Of a DNA stretch of 64,000 bases, positions 46,814 to 58,040 are shown one piece after another; the stretch's first letter is position 1, and each line of letters begins with the position of its first letter. The DNA is taken from the NCBI RefSeq assembly GCF_008642335.1, contig NZ_CP029191.1, positions 1,984,001 through 2,048,000 of the forward strand. Direction: 5' to 3'. Both the position numbers and the translations under genes were made by a program. Below the pieces are notes generated by a model, which was given only the letters and a program-made list of their open reading frames with translations, was not told where the DNA came from and did no database searches. Origin of the DNA: Streptomyces venezuelae (lineage in GTDB: Bacteria; Actinomycetota; Actinomycetes; Streptomycetales; Streptomycetaceae).

Positions 46814-47446
46814 ATGGTTACGATCACGTCCGTGTCCGTACTCCCCCTGGTGTTCACCAGCGGCTGGGCGAGCGGGATCAACGCGTACGCCGTGGTCCTG
46901 TTGCTCGGCGTCTTCGGCGCGACCGGTGTGAGCGACGAGGTCCCCGAGGCGCTCCAGCGCCCCGATGTCCTGGTCGCGGCCGGCGTGCTCTTCCTGTGCG
47001 AGGCCGTCGCCGACAAGATCCCGTACGTCGACTCGGTCTGGGACTCGGTGCACACCGTGATCCGGCCGGTGTCCGGCGCCGTGGTGGGGGCGCTCCTCGC
47101 GGGCCAGAGCGGGTCTCTCCCGGATCTGGCGGCGGGCGCGGTGGGCGGGTCGACCGCGCTGGCCAGCCATGCGGTGAAGGCCGGGACGCGGATGGCGATC
47201 AACACGTCGCCGGAGCCGTTCAGCAACGTCGTGATGAGCACGGCCGAGGATCTCGGGGTCGGCGGCCTCATCAGCTTCGCGATGTTCTACCCGGAGGCCG
47301 CGGCGATCATCGCGGCGGTGCTCCTGGTGATCGGGCTGTTCCTGCTGTTCTTCCTCGTCTCGCGGATCCGCCGGTTCTGGCGGCGCAGGGCGCAACGGCG
47401 CGAGGAGAAGCGGCTCGCGGAGCGGGTGGGGGCGCCGCCGCCCTGA
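46814..47446 (+). CDS. DUF4126 family membrane protein
   Basis: A 210-residue protein of the DUF4126 family with about four membrane segments (residues 8-30, 45-62, 80-98 and 160-190) and a basic C-terminal tail (RIRRFWRRRAQRREEKR). The family motif SGWASGINAYAVVLLLG opens the protein, and KIPYVDSVWDSVHTVIRPVSGA is conserved. Function unknown. The ATG at 46814 lacks a Shine-Dalgarno; a TACGTT hexamer ends five bases upstream. An upstream in-frame extension to 46646 would pass through the terminator and is rejected. Confidence 0.88.
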   Translation: MVTITSVSVLPLVFTSGWASGINAYAVVLLLGVFGATGVSDEVPEALQRPDVLVAAGVLFLCEAVADKIPYVDSVWDSVHTVIRPVSGAVVGALLAGQSGSLPDLAAGAVGGSTALASHAVKAGTRMAINTSPEPFSNVVMSTAEDLGVGGLISFAMFYPEAAAIIAAVLLVIGLFLLFFLVSRIRRFWRRRAQRREEKRLAERVGAPPP

Positions 47447-47471
47447 CTCCGTGACTGTCAGTGGCTGCCGA

Positions 47472-47477
47472 TAAAGT
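47472..47477 (+). promoter_or_regulatory. -10 element for leaderless flavoprotein gene
   Basis: TAAAGT lies seven bases before the ATG at 47485, with no ribosome-binding site between. It supports that ATG rather than the GTG at 47461. Confidence 0.5.
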
Positions 47478-47484
47478 CCCTGGC

Positions 47485-48984
47485 ATGGCACGGATTGTGG
47501 TGATCGGCGCAGGTCTCGGCGCGATGTCGGCGGCCGCCCGGCTGGCCGTCGCGGGCCACCGGGTGGTGGTGTACGAACGCGGGGAGACGTTCGGCGGCGC
47601 GGTGGGCCGCGTCGAGCGGGACGGCTTCTCCTTCGACACGGGCCCGGGGCTGCTGCACCTCCCCGCGGTGTACCGCGACTTGTTCGTCAAGACGGGCAAG
47701 GAGCCCCTGGAGAAGTGCGTCGAGCTCTCCCAGGTGGAGCCCGCCGTGCGCCACGTCTTCGCGGACGGCACGGCGGCCGACCTGCCGAACGCGTCGCGCG
47801 CGGGCGTGGGCGAGGCGCTGGACACCGCGCTCGGCGCGGGCGCGGGCGCGCGCTGGTCGGCGTTCATGAACCGCGCCAGGGAGGCCTGGGACCGCACCCG
47901 CCGTCCCCTCCTCGAAGAGCCCCTGTGGCCGAACTGGGAGGTGCTCGCCGACCGCGAGCCCTACCCCGCGGTGCCCCACAAGCGCCTCCTGCGCCGCGAG
48001 CGCAGGGCGGCCACGCTCAGCGAGATCGGCGAGCTGGAACTGGGCGGCGACGCGCGGCTGGTCGCGCTCCTCGAGCAGTTCGCGCTGGCGCAGGGCCTCG
48101 ATCCCCGTACGACACCGGCGAGCGCCGCGGTCCTGCCCTACCTGGAGCAGACGTTCGGCACGTGGTCCGCGCGCGGCGGCATGCGCGCGCTGGCCCGCGC
48201 GGTGCACGAGCGGTGTGTGGCCCGACGGGTCGAGTTCGTCTTCGGGGCGACGGTGACGCGGATCGTCGAGAAGGACGGCAAGGCGGCGGGCGTGGAGCTC
48301 GCGGACGGCACCACCGCCGACGCGGACTTCGTGGTCGCCGGGGTCGCGCCCTCGGTCCTGGACGGGATGCTCGCCGGTGTGAACATACGGTCGGAGGGTG
48401 ACGTTCCGGCGCGTTCCGGTCTGCCGAGCCGTCTGACGATCTTCCTGGCCCTGTCCAGCGCACGCCCCACGGACACCCCGCTGCGCACGGTGCTGCACTC
48501 CGCCGACCGTCAGGACGAGCTCGACCGCCTCTTCGGCGAGCGGCCCGGACTGCCCGCCTCCCCCACGCTCGCGGTGCTCCGCCCCGACGACCCGGAGCTG
48601 ACGCCGGACGCCGCACACGAGGCGGTGACGCTCACGGCGACGGTCCCCGCCCACCTGGAGGTCACCGCAGAGGACGTGCAGCGGGTGATCACCCGCGCCG
48701 AGGCCGTGGTCCCCGAGCTGCGGGACCGTCTGCTGTGGCACGAGGTCCGCACCCCGGCCGATGTGGCGGAGGCCACCGGCGCGGACGGCGGCGCCGTTCC
48801 CGCGCCGGCGCTCGCCGCGGCCGACGGGAGGCTCCTGCAGCCGTCGAACAGCACCCGTCTGCCGGGGCTCTTCGCGGTCGGCGGCTGGGCCCACCCGGGC
48901 GGCGGCCTGCCCCATGCGGGCATGTCGGGCACGCTGGTGGCGGGGCTGATCGTCGAGGGCCCGGAGTTCCGCGGCTCCCAGTGA
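47485..48984 (+). CDS. Phytoene dehydrogenase-like FAD/NAD(P)-dependent oxidoreductase
   Basis: A 499-residue flavoprotein of the CrtI/phytoene-desaturase-like amine-oxidase superfamily. The FAD dinucleotide fold is at the very N-terminus (VVIGAGLGAMSAAARLAVAGHRVVVYERGETFGG), with FDTGPGLLHLP typical of CrtI-like enzymes and the C-terminal FAD motif FAVGGWAHPGGGLPHAGMSG. No carotenoid synthase gene lies nearby, so the substrate is not known. The ATG at 47485 is the best start. It converges with the next gene, with 13 bases between stops. Confidence 0.88.
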   Translation: MARIVVIGAGLGAMSAAARLAVAGHRVVVYERGETFGGAVGRVERDGFSFDTGPGLLHLPAVYRDLFVKTGKEPLEKCVELSQVEPAVRHVFADGTAADLPNASRAGVGEALDTALGAGAGARWSAFMNRAREAWDRTRRPLLEEPLWPNWEVLADREPYPAVPHKRLLRRERRAATLSEIGELELGGDARLVALLEQFALAQGLDPRTTPASAAVLPYLEQTFGTWSARGGMRALARAVHERCVARRVEFVFGATVTRIVEKDGKAAGVELADGTTADADFVVAGVAPSVLDGMLAGVNIRSEGDVPARSGLPSRLTIFLALSSARPTDTPLRTVLHSADRQDELDRLFGERPGLPASPTLAVLRPDDPELTPDAAHEAVTLTATVPAHLEVTAEDVQRVITRAEAVVPELRDRLLWHEVRTPADVAEATGADGGAVPAPALAAADGRLLQPSNSTRLPGLFAVGGWAHPGGGLPHAGMSGTLVAGLIVEGPEFRGSQ

Positions 48985-48997
48985 CCTGGGCTCGGGC

Positions 48998-49909
48998 TCA
49001 GTAGCGGTACTGCTGCTCGTTGTAGCCCGAGCCGTCGTGGTGGTCGCCCGGGTGCCCGCCCTGGTACGGGTACGGCTGCTCGGGCGGCAGTTCGCCGCTG
49101 TACTGGTCATCCGTGCTGCGCTGCTGGGGCACCCAGACGCCGCCGGGAGGCGTGTCCGTGTACGCGCTGTCGGAGTACGCGCCGTCGCTGTACGTCCCGC
49201 CGAGGCCGCCGCTGTACGTGTCGCCTCCGTAGGGGGCGTACTGCTGCTGGTCGCCGTACGTGTCGTAGCTCTGCCGCGCGCCGTAGGTCTGCGTGCCGAT
49301 GTACGGGTCGGAGTAGGCGGCGTACTGCTGCCCGCCCGTTTCGTCGTAGCCGTAGTTCTGCTGGTCGTAGCCGCCGAAGGCCGCCGCGTCATAGCCGTGG
49401 CCCTCGCCCTGGTGGGCGTCGCCCGCGACGGGCGGGGCGTAGGCCGCGTCGCTGTACACGCCGTACTCGCTGGTGTCGTCGGGCATCGGCTCCGGCTCGT
49501 ACACCCCGTCGCCGGGGACGTCGGGGCCGTGCGCGGGCGGCGGCGGGGCCGGCTCGTACTCCAGGTCGGAGACCTGCAGCGTCGGCTCCTTCACGTCCTT
49601 CGCGTCCTTCGCGGCGTCCCGGGAGGATGCCCTGCGGCGCTTGCTCAGGCCCGGCCGGCCGCCGAGCGCCCAGCCCGTGGAGAAGCCCTTGCGGAACGAC
49701 AGCGTCACGTACGTCTGGCCCGTGGCGAAGGCGATGGCGCCGAGCCCGATGATCCACACCGACGGGATCAGCACACCGACGACGACGCCGAGGAAGCCGA
49801 CGAAGGCCAGCAGGCGCCAGCGCAGCCTGGCCTTGTACTGCAGCAGCACCTCGCCGAGCAGCCACAGCGCGACGAATCCGAACGCGATGTAGAGGACCGT
49901 CCAGCCCAT
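48998..49909 (-). CDS. Membrane protein with Tyr/Gln/Gly/Asp-rich low-complexity tail
   Basis: A 303-residue protein of unknown function. Two membrane helices are near residues 2-22 and 33-65; a basic patch follows (GLSKRRRASSRD). Residues from about 115 to the end are low-complexity and rich in Tyr, Gln, Gly, Asp and Pro, with repeated YGYDE, YDTYGDQQQY and TYSDGAYSDSAY units. Such composition resembles prion-like or phase-separating segments. The ATG at 49909 has GAGAGGGG eight bases upstream. It stands between a convergent flavoprotein gene and metF. Confidence 0.82.
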   Translation of the reverse strand: MGWTVLYIAFGFVALWLLGEVLLQYKARLRWRLLAFVGFLGVVVGVLIPSVWIIGLGAIAFATGQTYVTLSFRKGFSTGWALGGRPGLSKRRRASSRDAAKDAKDVKEPTLQVSDLEYEPAPPPPAHGPDVPGDGVYEPEPMPDDTSEYGVYSDAAYAPPVAGDAHQGEGHGYDAAAFGGYDQQNYGYDETGGQQYAAYSDPYIGTQTYGARQSYDTYGDQQQYAPYGGDTYSGGLGGTYSDGAYSDSAYTDTPPGGVWVPQQRSTDDQYSGELPPEQPYPYQGGHPGDHHDGSGYNEQQYRY

Positions 49910-49963
49910 GTACGCCCCTCTCCCCTGCGGCCGCCCGCGGGTACGGGTACGGGTACGGCCGTT

Positions 49964-50881
49964 TCAGGCCTGGTGGTGCAGGCCCAGATTTTCGTAGATC
50001 TCCAGCGTCGCCGTGGAGTTGTTCAGCGTGATGAAGTGCAGCCCCGGCACACCTTCGGCCAGCAGCCGCGCGCAGAACTCCGTCGCGAACTCGATGCCAA
50101 TGGAGCGTACAGCGGCGGGATCGTCTTTGACCGCGAGGATCCTCTCTTTCAGCTCCGCCGGGAACACGGCGTTGCTGAGCTGGGGCAGCCGGTCGAGCTG
50201 GCGGACGTTGGTGACCGGCATCATCTCGGGGATGATCGGCGTCGCGCAGCCCGCGGCCTCGACGCGGTCGCGCAGCCGCAGATACTCCTCCGGGTCGAAG
50301 AACATCTGCGTGATCGCGTAGTCCGCGCCGGCCCGGCACTTGTCGATGAAGTGCCGGGTGTCGGACTCCCAGTCGGGCGAGCGCGGGTGCATCGCCGGGA
50401 AGGCGGCGACGCCCACGCAGAAGTCGCCGGACTCCTTGATCAGTTCGACCAGTTCGGCGGCGTAGGTGAGTCCCTCGGGGTGGGCGATCCAGTCGCCGAG
50501 CGGATCGCCGGGCGGGTCGCCGCGGACCGCGAGCATGTTCCTGATGCCCGCGTCCGCGTACTGCCCGATGATGTTGCGCAGCTCGGCCACGGAGTGGTCG
50601 ACCGCGGTCAGGTGCGCGACGGGCGTCAGCGTCGTGTCGGCGACGATCTGCTGGGTCTCCTTGACCGTGCCGGTACGGGTGGAACCACCCGCTCCGTAGG
50701 TCACGGAGACGAAGTCCGGGGCGACCGCCTCGACCCTGCGCAGCGCGTTCCAGAGGTTCCGCTCCCCCTTCGGGGTTTTCGGCGCGGAGAACTCGAACGA
50801 GAACGTCGTCTTACCGGTCGCGAGCATGTCGCGAACCGTGCGCGCGCGGTCAGTCCTGGTCGAAGCTGTGCCTAGGGCCAT
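49964..50881 (-). CDS. metF: 5,10-methylenetetrahydrofolate reductase
   Basis: A 305-residue TIM-barrel flavoenzyme reducing methylene-THF to methyl-THF for methionine synthesis. Motifs: [57 protein letters not shown]-like [19 protein letters not shown] and [11 protein letters not shown], all of the MetF family. The ATG at 50881 has no Shine-Dalgarno but lies six bases after TAACCT, so a leaderless mRNA is likely. No cobalamin or SAM riboswitch is seen upstream. It is followed by the membrane-protein gene after 54 bases. Confidence 0.96.
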   Translation of the reverse strand: MALGTASTRTDRARTVRDMLATGKTTFSFEFSAPKTPKGERNLWNALRRVEAVAPDFVSVTYGAGGSTRTGTVKETQQIVADTTLTPVAHLTAVDHSVAELRNIIGQYADAGIRNMLAVRGDPPGDPLGDWIAHPEGLTYAAELVELIKESGDFCVGVAAFPAMHPRSPDWESDTRHFIDKCRAGADYAITQMFFDPEEYLRLRDRVEAAGCATPIIPEMMPVTNVRQLDRLPQLSNAVFPAELKERILAVKDDPAAVRSIGIEFATEFCARLLAEGVPGLHFITLNNSTATLEIYENLGLHHQA

Positions 50882-50887
50882 ATGGGC

Positions 50888-50893
50888 AGGTTA
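50888..50893 (-). promoter_or_regulatory. -10 element for leaderless metF
   Basis: TAACCT on the minus strand is six bases upstream of the metF ATG, with no Shine-Dalgarno in between. Confidence 0.5.
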
Positions 50894-50984
50894 GCCAGGC
50901 CTGAGCGGTCCCCCAACCGGGCCCGGGAGTTTTGGCCGGTTTGCCGGTTTCTTGTCCACGGATCGGACACTCCCGGGACATGCC

Positions 50985-51641
50985 TCACCCGGCGCCGCGC
51001 AGCCGCTTCGCGAACTCCGCGGCCGCCGCTCCGGGGTCGTCGGCCTCGGTGATCGCCCGTACGACCACGACGCGCCGCGCGCCCGCCTCGAGCACCTCGT
51101 CGAGGTTGCCCGCGTCGATGCCGCCGATGGCGAACCAGGGGCGGTCCATGCCGAGCGAGGCCGTGTACCGGACGAGGTCGAGGCCGGGGGCGTGCCGGCC
51201 CGGCTTGGTGGGCGTGGGCCAGCAGGGTCCCGTGCAGAAGTAGTCCACGCCCTCCTGGACGGCGGCCGCGGCGGCCTCCGACTCGGCGTGCGTGGAGCGG
51301 CCGATCAGCACGTCGTCGCTGCCGCCGAGGATGGCGCGGGCGGCGGGGACGGGCAGGTCGCCCTGGCCCAGGTGCAGCACGTCCGCGCCGATGGCGTGGG
51401 CGACGTCCGCGCGGTCGTTCACGGCGAAGAGCTTGCCGTGCCTGCGGGCGGCGTCCGCGAAGACCTGGAGGTGCTCCAGCTCCTCGCCGGCCTCCATGCC
51501 CTTGTCGCGCAGCTGCACGATGTCGACGCCGCCCGCGAGGACGGCGTCGAGGAACTCGGGGAGGTCCCCCTGGCGCCTGCGGGCGTCCGTGCACAGGTAG
51601 AGCCGGGCGTCGGCGAGCCGGTCGCGGCGGTCTGCGGCCAT
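50985..51641 (-). CDS. thiE: Thiamine-phosphate synthase
   Basis: A 218-residue TIM-barrel enzyme joining the thiazole and HMP-pyrophosphate moieties into thiamine phosphate. Motifs: [20 protein letters not shown] (pyrophosphate Arg/Lys), [38 protein letters not shown] and WFAIGGI. The ATG at 51641 has GGGGGGA ahead of it. It is not under the TPP riboswitch that controls thiO-thiS-thiG 2 kb away on the other strand. Family assignment is firm. Confidence 0.95.
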   Translation of the reverse strand: MAADRRDRLADARLYLCTDARRRQGDLPEFLDAVLAGGVDIVQLRDKGMEAGEELEHLQVFADAARRHGKLFAVNDRADVAHAIGADVLHLGQGDLPVPAARAILGGSDDVLIGRSTHAESEAAAAAVQEGVDYFCTGPCWPTPTKPGRHAPGLDLVRYTASLGMDRPWFAIGGIDAGNLDEVLEAGARRVVVVRAITEADDPGAAAAEFAKRLRGAG

Positions 51642-51676
51642 GGAGAAGTCCCCCCGTTGTCGATCGTGCGTTCAGG

Positions 51677-52042
51677 TCAGACGGCGAGCGCCTGGGCGCG
51701 GCGCTTCACCTCCGTGCCGCGATTCTCGCTCAGCGCCTGCGCGGGGGTGCCGGGCAGGCTCGGGTCGGGGGTGAAGAGCCATTCGAGCATCTCTTCGTCG
51801 GAGAAACCGTCGTCCCGGAGGAGCGTCAGGGTGCCGCTGAGGCCCTTGACGACCTTGTCGCCGTCGATGAAGGCGGCCGGCACCTGGAGCGCCCGGTTCT
51901 CACCGCGGCGCACGGCGATCAGCTGGCCCTCCTTGACCAGCTGGCGCACACGGGTCACCTCGATGTCGAGCATCTCCGCGATGTCGGGGAGGTGCAGCCA
52001 CTCGGGGACGAGAGCATCGGTCTTTGCGTCAATCTCGGTCAC
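51677..52042 (-). CDS. Rv2175c-like DNA-binding protein
   Basis: A 121-residue protein resembling mycobacterial Rv2175c, a winged-helix DNA-binding protein that is a substrate of the kinase PknL. The N-terminal part WLHLPDIAEMLDIEVTRVRQLVKEGQLIAVRRGE forms the helix-turn-helix; a C-terminal Rv2175c domain with SDEEMLEWLFTPDPSLPGTPAQAL follows. The N-terminus has Thr residues (VTEIDAKTD) that could be phosphorylated. The GTG at 52042 lies six bases after TACCCT with no Shine-Dalgarno, so it is probably leaderless. A PASTA kinase is encoded 4 kb away. Confidence 0.85.
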   Translation of the reverse strand: MTEIDAKTDALVPEWLHLPDIAEMLDIEVTRVRQLVKEGQLIAVRRGENRALQVPAAFIDGDKVVKGLSGTLTLLRDDGFSDEEMLEWLFTPDPSLPGTPAQALSENRGTEVKRRAQALAV

Positions 52043-52048
52043 GGGACA

Positions 52049-52054
52049 AGGGTA
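52049..52054 (-). promoter_or_regulatory. -10 element for leaderless Rv2175c-like gene
   Basis: TACCCT on the minus strand is six bases before the GTG; a GTGTCA farther upstream could serve as -35. Confidence 0.5.
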
Positions 52055-52107
52055 TCTCCGGCCACTGACACGCACCGGATGGCACCGCCCCACCGGTGAG
52101 CGCCCCG

Positions 52108-53379
52108 CTACAGCACCGCCTTCTTCAGGGGAATCGCCGGGTCCGCCGTCAGTGCCGGGTCCAGGCGCGCGCCCGACTCGATCAGGCGGCGGCCCTGGGC
52201 CAGGTCCCTGGGGCGGCCCACCGCGAGGACCGCGACCAGGGCGCCGTCCCGCAGCCAGCACACCGACCAGGCCATGCCGTCCGGGTCGCCGCGCCACACC
52301 AGTTCGTCGGCCCCGGCGTGGTGGCCCGCGTACTGCACGAAGCGGCCGAACTGCTCCGACCAGAAGTACGGCACGGGGTCGTACGCGGCCGGGGTCTCGC
52401 CGATGATGTTGGCGGCCACCGTGCGCGGCCCCTGGAGCGCGTTGTCCCAGTGGTGCACAAGGAGCCGCTCGCCGTACCGGCCCGAGGGGAACGAGGAGCA
52501 GTCGCCGACCGCGTACACGTCGGGCGCCGACGTGCGCAGGCCCTCGTCGGTGACGACCTCGCGGTGCGTGCCCAGCTCGATGCCCGAATCCGCGAGCCAG
52601 CCCGTCGCGGGTCGCGCCCCGATGCCGACGACGACGGCGGTCGCGGGCAGCGTGGTCCCGTCGGACAGGACGACGGCGCCGGGTTCGACGCGCTCCACGC
52701 GCGCGTGGGTGCGCAGGACCGCCCCGGAGTCCGCGTACCAGCCCGCCATGGGAGCCGCGACCTCCTCGGGGAGCGCCCCGGCGAGGGGCCGGCCCGCGGC
52801 CTCGACGACGGTGACGGAGCACCCCGCCTCGCGCGCGGCGGTCGCGAACTCCGCGCCGATCCACCCCGCCCCGACGACCACGACGTCGTGCTGCCCCGCG
52901 AGGACCGGGCGCAGCCGTTCGGCGTCGTCCAGGGTGCGCAGGAGGTGCACCCCGGGGACGCCCTCGGTGCCGGGCAGGCGGATGGGTTCGGCGCCGGTCG
53001 CGAGGACCAGGACGTCGTACGCGACGGGCCCGTCGGCGGTGTCCAGCTCGTGGTCGGCGGGGCGTACGCCGGTGACCTCGCGGCCGAGGTGCAGCTCGAT
53101 GCCGAGCGCCTCGAAGTCGATGTCGAACGTCGAGCCGTCCGCCTTGCCGAGCAGCACCGCCTTGGACAGCGGCGGCCTGTCGTACGGCGGATGCGGTTCG
53201 GCGCCGACGAGGGTGACCGTCCCCGTGAAGCCCTGCTCGCGCAGGGCCACCGCGGTCTGTACGCCGGCCATGCCCGCGCCGACGATGACGACGCGCCGCT
53301 CCGCCTGCCGCTGCTTCTCGGTCCGCCCGTGCTGTTCGCTCTGCCGCTGCTGCTCGCTCTGGCTCTGCTGCTCGCTCAC
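52108..53379 (-). CDS. NAD(P)/FAD-dependent oxidoreductase, ferredoxin-reductase-like
   Basis: A 423-residue two-dinucleotide-fold flavoprotein of the ferredoxin/rubredoxin/rhodocoxin-reductase group. FAD fold: VVIVGAGMAGVQTAVALREQG; NAD fold: DVVVVGAGWIGAEFATAAREAG; C-terminal FAD motif VYAVGDCSSF. PYDRPPLSK is typical of the family. An unusual N-terminal tail of about 27 residues repeats Ser-Glu-Gln (SEQQSQSEQQRQSEQHG). The start is a GTG at 53379 without a clear Shine-Dalgarno; the tail could be skipped if a later start is used. No ferredoxin or P450 gene is adjacent. It is divergent from the thi operon. Confidence 0.88.
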   Translation of the reverse strand: MSEQQSQSEQQRQSEQHGRTEKQRQAERRVVIVGAGMAGVQTAVALREQGFTGTVTLVGAEPHPPYDRPPLSKAVLLGKADGSTFDIDFEALGIELHLGREVTGVRPADHELDTADGPVAYDVLVLATGAEPIRLPGTEGVPGVHLLRTLDDAERLRPVLAGQHDVVVVGAGWIGAEFATAAREAGCSVTVVEAAGRPLAGALPEEVAAPMAGWYADSGAVLRTHARVERVEPGAVVLSDGTTLPATAVVVGIGARPATGWLADSGIELGTHREVVTDEGLRTSAPDVYAVGDCSSFPSGRYGERLLVHHWDNALQGPRTVAANIIGETPAAYDPVPYFWSEQFGRFVQYAGHHAGADELVWRGDPDGMAWSVCWLRDGALVAVLAVGRPRDLAQGRRLIESGARLDPALTADPAIPLKKAVL

Positions 53380-53495
53380 CCGATCACTGTAGGACGGTTG
53401 TCGAGGGCGCCCTCAGATGCCGTCGAGGAGATCTCTGACACACCGTCATCGTCCATACCCGGACAGCTCCCCTACTGCCGCGCGAGGCGACGGGC

Positions 53496-53501
53496 TAGGG
53501 T
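53496..53501 (+). promoter_or_regulatory. -10 element of the thi operon
   Basis: TAGGGT precedes the TPP riboswitch; transcription would start near 53508, at the 5' base of the aptamer. Confidence 0.4.
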
Positions 53502-53510
53502 GGCCCGTGC

Positions 53511-53608
53511 AGAGCACTCGCGGGAGCCCGGACGCACCGGGCTGAGAGGGAGGCTGGACGGCCTCCGACCGTACGAACCTGATCCGGGTCATGCCGGCGA
53601 AGGGAGGG
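53511..53608 (+). promoter_or_regulatory. TPP riboswitch (THI element) of thiO-thiS-thiG
   Basis: The conserved aptamer segments are present: GGGCTGAGAGGG (53540-53551 region), then GAACCTGATCCGGGTCATGCC (53575-53595 region, not quoted in full elsewhere) and GGCGAAGGGAG near 53597-53606. GGAGG at 53603-53607, the likely ribosome-binding site of thiO, lies in the 3' strand of the closing helix, so TPP binding should block translation initiation. Confidence 0.95.
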
Positions 53609-53619
53609 GCTGGACGCCC

Positions 53620-55870
<2,251 letters not shown>

Positions 55871-55892
55871 GGGATGCGGGGCTCTGATCGCT

Positions 55893-55960
55893 CGCGGCTG
55901 CCCGCCGGTGGGGGCTTGTCGCGCAGTTCCCCGCGCCCCTGACGGGGCGCCCCGCGCCGT
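55893..55960. repeat. Dispersed Streptomyces intergenic repeat
   Basis: The stretch around GGGGCTTGTCGCGCAGTTCC followed by CCGCGCCCCT and ACGGGGCGC, in the 173-base gap after thiG, matches a short sequence I recognise as recurring in many Streptomyces intergenic regions. GCGCCCC and GGGGCGC at its 3' end form a hairpin, which may also terminate thiG transcription. Confidence 0.55.
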
Positions 55961-56031
55961 CGCCTGTCACAGCTCGGCTGCAGTAGCACCGTGAGCGTGC
56001 CCGCCCCGGTCGGCGTGTCGGTGGCTGCTCG

Positions 56032-56037
56032 TAGACT
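56032..56037 (+). promoter_or_regulatory. -10 element for leaderless PASTA kinase gene
   Basis: TAGACT lies six bases before the GTG at 56044, with no Shine-Dalgarno between. Confidence 0.5.
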
Positions 56038-56043
56038 CCCTCT

Positions 56044-58029
56044 GTGGACACGACCCTTCAGGACCCGCTCGTCGGGCAGCTGCTCGACAGCCGTTACCGC
56101 ATCGACGGGCGCATCGCGGTCGGCGGGATGGCCACGGTCTACCGGGCCGTGGACACCCGCCTCGACCGCGTGCTCGCGCTCAAGGTGATGCATCCGACGC
56201 TGGCGGCGGACGCCTCCTTCGTCGACCGCTTCATCCGCGAGGCCAAGTCGGTGGCCCGCCTCTCCCATCCGAACGTGGTCGGCGTCTTCGACCAGGGCAC
56301 GGACGGGTCGTACGTCTACCTCGCGATGGAGTACATCGCGGGCTGCACCCTGCGTGACGTGCTGCGCGAGCGCGGCGCGCTGCAGCCGCGGGCCGCGCTC
56401 GACATCCTGGAGCCGGTCCTCGCCGCGCTCGGCGCCGCGCACCGCGCGGGCTTCGTGCACCGCGACATGAAGCCGGAGAACGTCCTCATAGGGGACGACG
56501 GTCGCGTGAAGGTCGCCGACTTCGGGCTCGTCCGCGCGGTGGACACGGTCACGAACACGACGGGCACCGTCCTCGGCACCGTCTCCTACCTCGCCCCCGA
56601 GCAGATCGAGCACGGCACGGCGGACACCCGCGTGGACGTGTACGCGTGCGGGGTCGTGCTCTACGAAATGCTGACCGGCGCCAAGCCGCACTCCGGGGAC
56701 TCCCCCGCCCAGGTCCTCTACCAGCACCTCAACGAGGACGTCCCGCCCCCGTCGGCGGCCGTCCCCGGGCTCGCGTTCGCGCTCGACGAGCTGGTCGCCT
56801 CCGCCACGGCGCGCCATCCCGACGTCCGTCCGTACGACGCGGTGGCGCTGCTCGCCCAGACCAGGGAGGCGCGTGCCGCCCTGACCGAGGAGCAGCTGGA
56901 CGCGGTCCCGCCGCAGGCGCACCCGGCGGACCACGACGGTTCGGAGGACCGTACGAGCGTCATCCCGCGCGCGGGACGTCCCGTCCAGCTGCCGCTGCCC
57001 GCCGAGGGCGAGCGGAGCGGCGGGGGCGGCACGGGCGGCGAGGACGCGCTGAACCGCACCAGCATCCTGGCGACGCCGCCCGCGGGACCGCCCGCGCCGC
57101 CCGGCCCGCCCGCAGGCGCCCGCGCCGCCCGCCGGCGGTTCGACCCGCGCCGGCGCACCCTCATGGTCATAGCCGGCGTCCTGCTCGTCCTCGGCATCGG
57201 CACCGGCGTCTGGTACATCAACTCGGGCCAGTTCACCGAGGTCCCGCCGCTCCTGGCGAAGACCGAGGCGCAGGCGAAGCAGCGGCTCGACGACGCCGGG
57301 CTCGACGTCAAGGACATCAAGCGCACCTACAGCGACACGGACAAGCGCGGCACGGTCATGGGGACCGACCCCGCGCCGGGCGACCGCATCCGGCAGAACG
57401 ACGGCGTGACGCTGACCATCTCGCTGGGCCCGGAGACCGTGAAGGTCCCGGACGTGAAGGGCATCCCTCTCGCCAAGGCGAAGAAGGAGCTCAAGAACTC
57501 CGGACTCGCACCGGGCATGGTCACCAAGAGCTTCGACGAGTCCGTCGACAAGGGCTCCGTGATCAGCACGGACCCGCGGGCCGGGTTCACCCGCAAGGCG
57601 GGCTCCGCCGTCGCCCTCGTCGTCAGCAAGGGCCGTCCGGTCGAGGTCCCCGACGTCACCGGCGAGTCCGAGGAGGACGCGCGGGCCGACCTGGAGGACG
57701 CCGGCCTGAAGGCCGAGATCGCCCCGGAGCGGGTCAACTCCGACGAGGACAAGGGCGACGTCGCCAAGCAGTCACCCGTCGCCGACAAGACGATCGCCGA
57801 GGGCGACACGGTCCAGCTGACGATCTCCAAGGGCCCGCCGATGGTCGAGGTCCCCGACGTCACCGGGATGAGCGTCGACGACGCCACGGCGAAGCTGGAG
57901 TCGGCGGGCTTCGAGGTCGACGAGGACCGCGGTCTGCTCGGCATCTTCGGGGACACGGTGAAGAAGCAGTCGGTGGACGGCGGCGACACGGCGCCCAAGA
58001 ACTCGACGATCACCATCACGATCCGCTGA
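56044..58029 (+). CDS. Membrane Ser/Thr protein kinase with four PASTA domains (PknL/PknB-like)
   Basis: A 661-residue Hanks-type kinase. The cytoplasmic kinase domain (about 18-275) is complete: GGMATVYRAVD loop, Lys47 in LALKVM, catalytic HRDMKPEN (His139-Asp141), DFG at 159-161, activation loop TNTTGTVLGTVSYLAPEQ and APE. An Ala/Pro/Gly-rich juxtamembrane part follows, one membrane helix (about 374-392) and four extracellular PASTA repeats (about 402-661) with VPDVKG, VPDVTG and VPDVTG cores that sense cell-wall muropeptides. The GTG at 56044 appears leaderless. Its order with the Rv2175c-like gene and the DAHP synthase resembles the mycobacterial pknL locus. Confidence 0.94.
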   Translation: MDTTLQDPLVGQLLDSRYRIDGRIAVGGMATVYRAVDTRLDRVLALKVMHPTLAADASFVDRFIREAKSVARLSHPNVVGVFDQGTDGSYVYLAMEYIAGCTLRDVLRERGALQPRAALDILEPVLAALGAAHRAGFVHRDMKPENVLIGDDGRVKVADFGLVRAVDTVTNTTGTVLGTVSYLAPEQIEHGTADTRVDVYACGVVLYEMLTGAKPHSGDSPAQVLYQHLNEDVPPPSAAVPGLAFALDELVASATARHPDVRPYDAVALLAQTREARAALTEEQLDAVPPQAHPADHDGSEDRTSVIPRAGRPVQLPLPAEGERSGGGGTGGEDALNRTSILATPPAGPPAPPGPPAGARAARRRFDPRRRTLMVIAGVLLVLGIGTGVWYINSGQFTEVPPLLAKTEAQAKQRLDDAGLDVKDIKRTYSDTDKRGTVMGTDPAPGDRIRQNDGVTLTISLGPETVKVPDVKGIPLAKAKKELKNSGLAPGMVTKSFDESVDKGSVISTDPRAGFTRKAGSAVALVVSKGRPVEVPDVTGESEEDARADLEDAGLKAEIAPERVNSDEDKGDVAKQSPVADKTIAEGDTVQLTISKGPPMVEVPDVTGMSVDDATAKLESAGFEVDEDRGLLGIFGDTVKKQSVDGGDTAPKNSTITITIR

Positions 58030-58040
58030 GGATTCGAGCA

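Noticed and set aside
47485..48984. A carotenoid biosynthesis cluster suggested by the phytoene-dehydrogenase-like protein.
   Set aside because: No phytoene synthase, geranylgeranyl diphosphate synthase or cyclase gene lies in the window.
49939..49956. Three tandem copies of GGGTAC before metF's stop region.
   Set aside because: A short simple repeat between genes; no associated structure or function visible.
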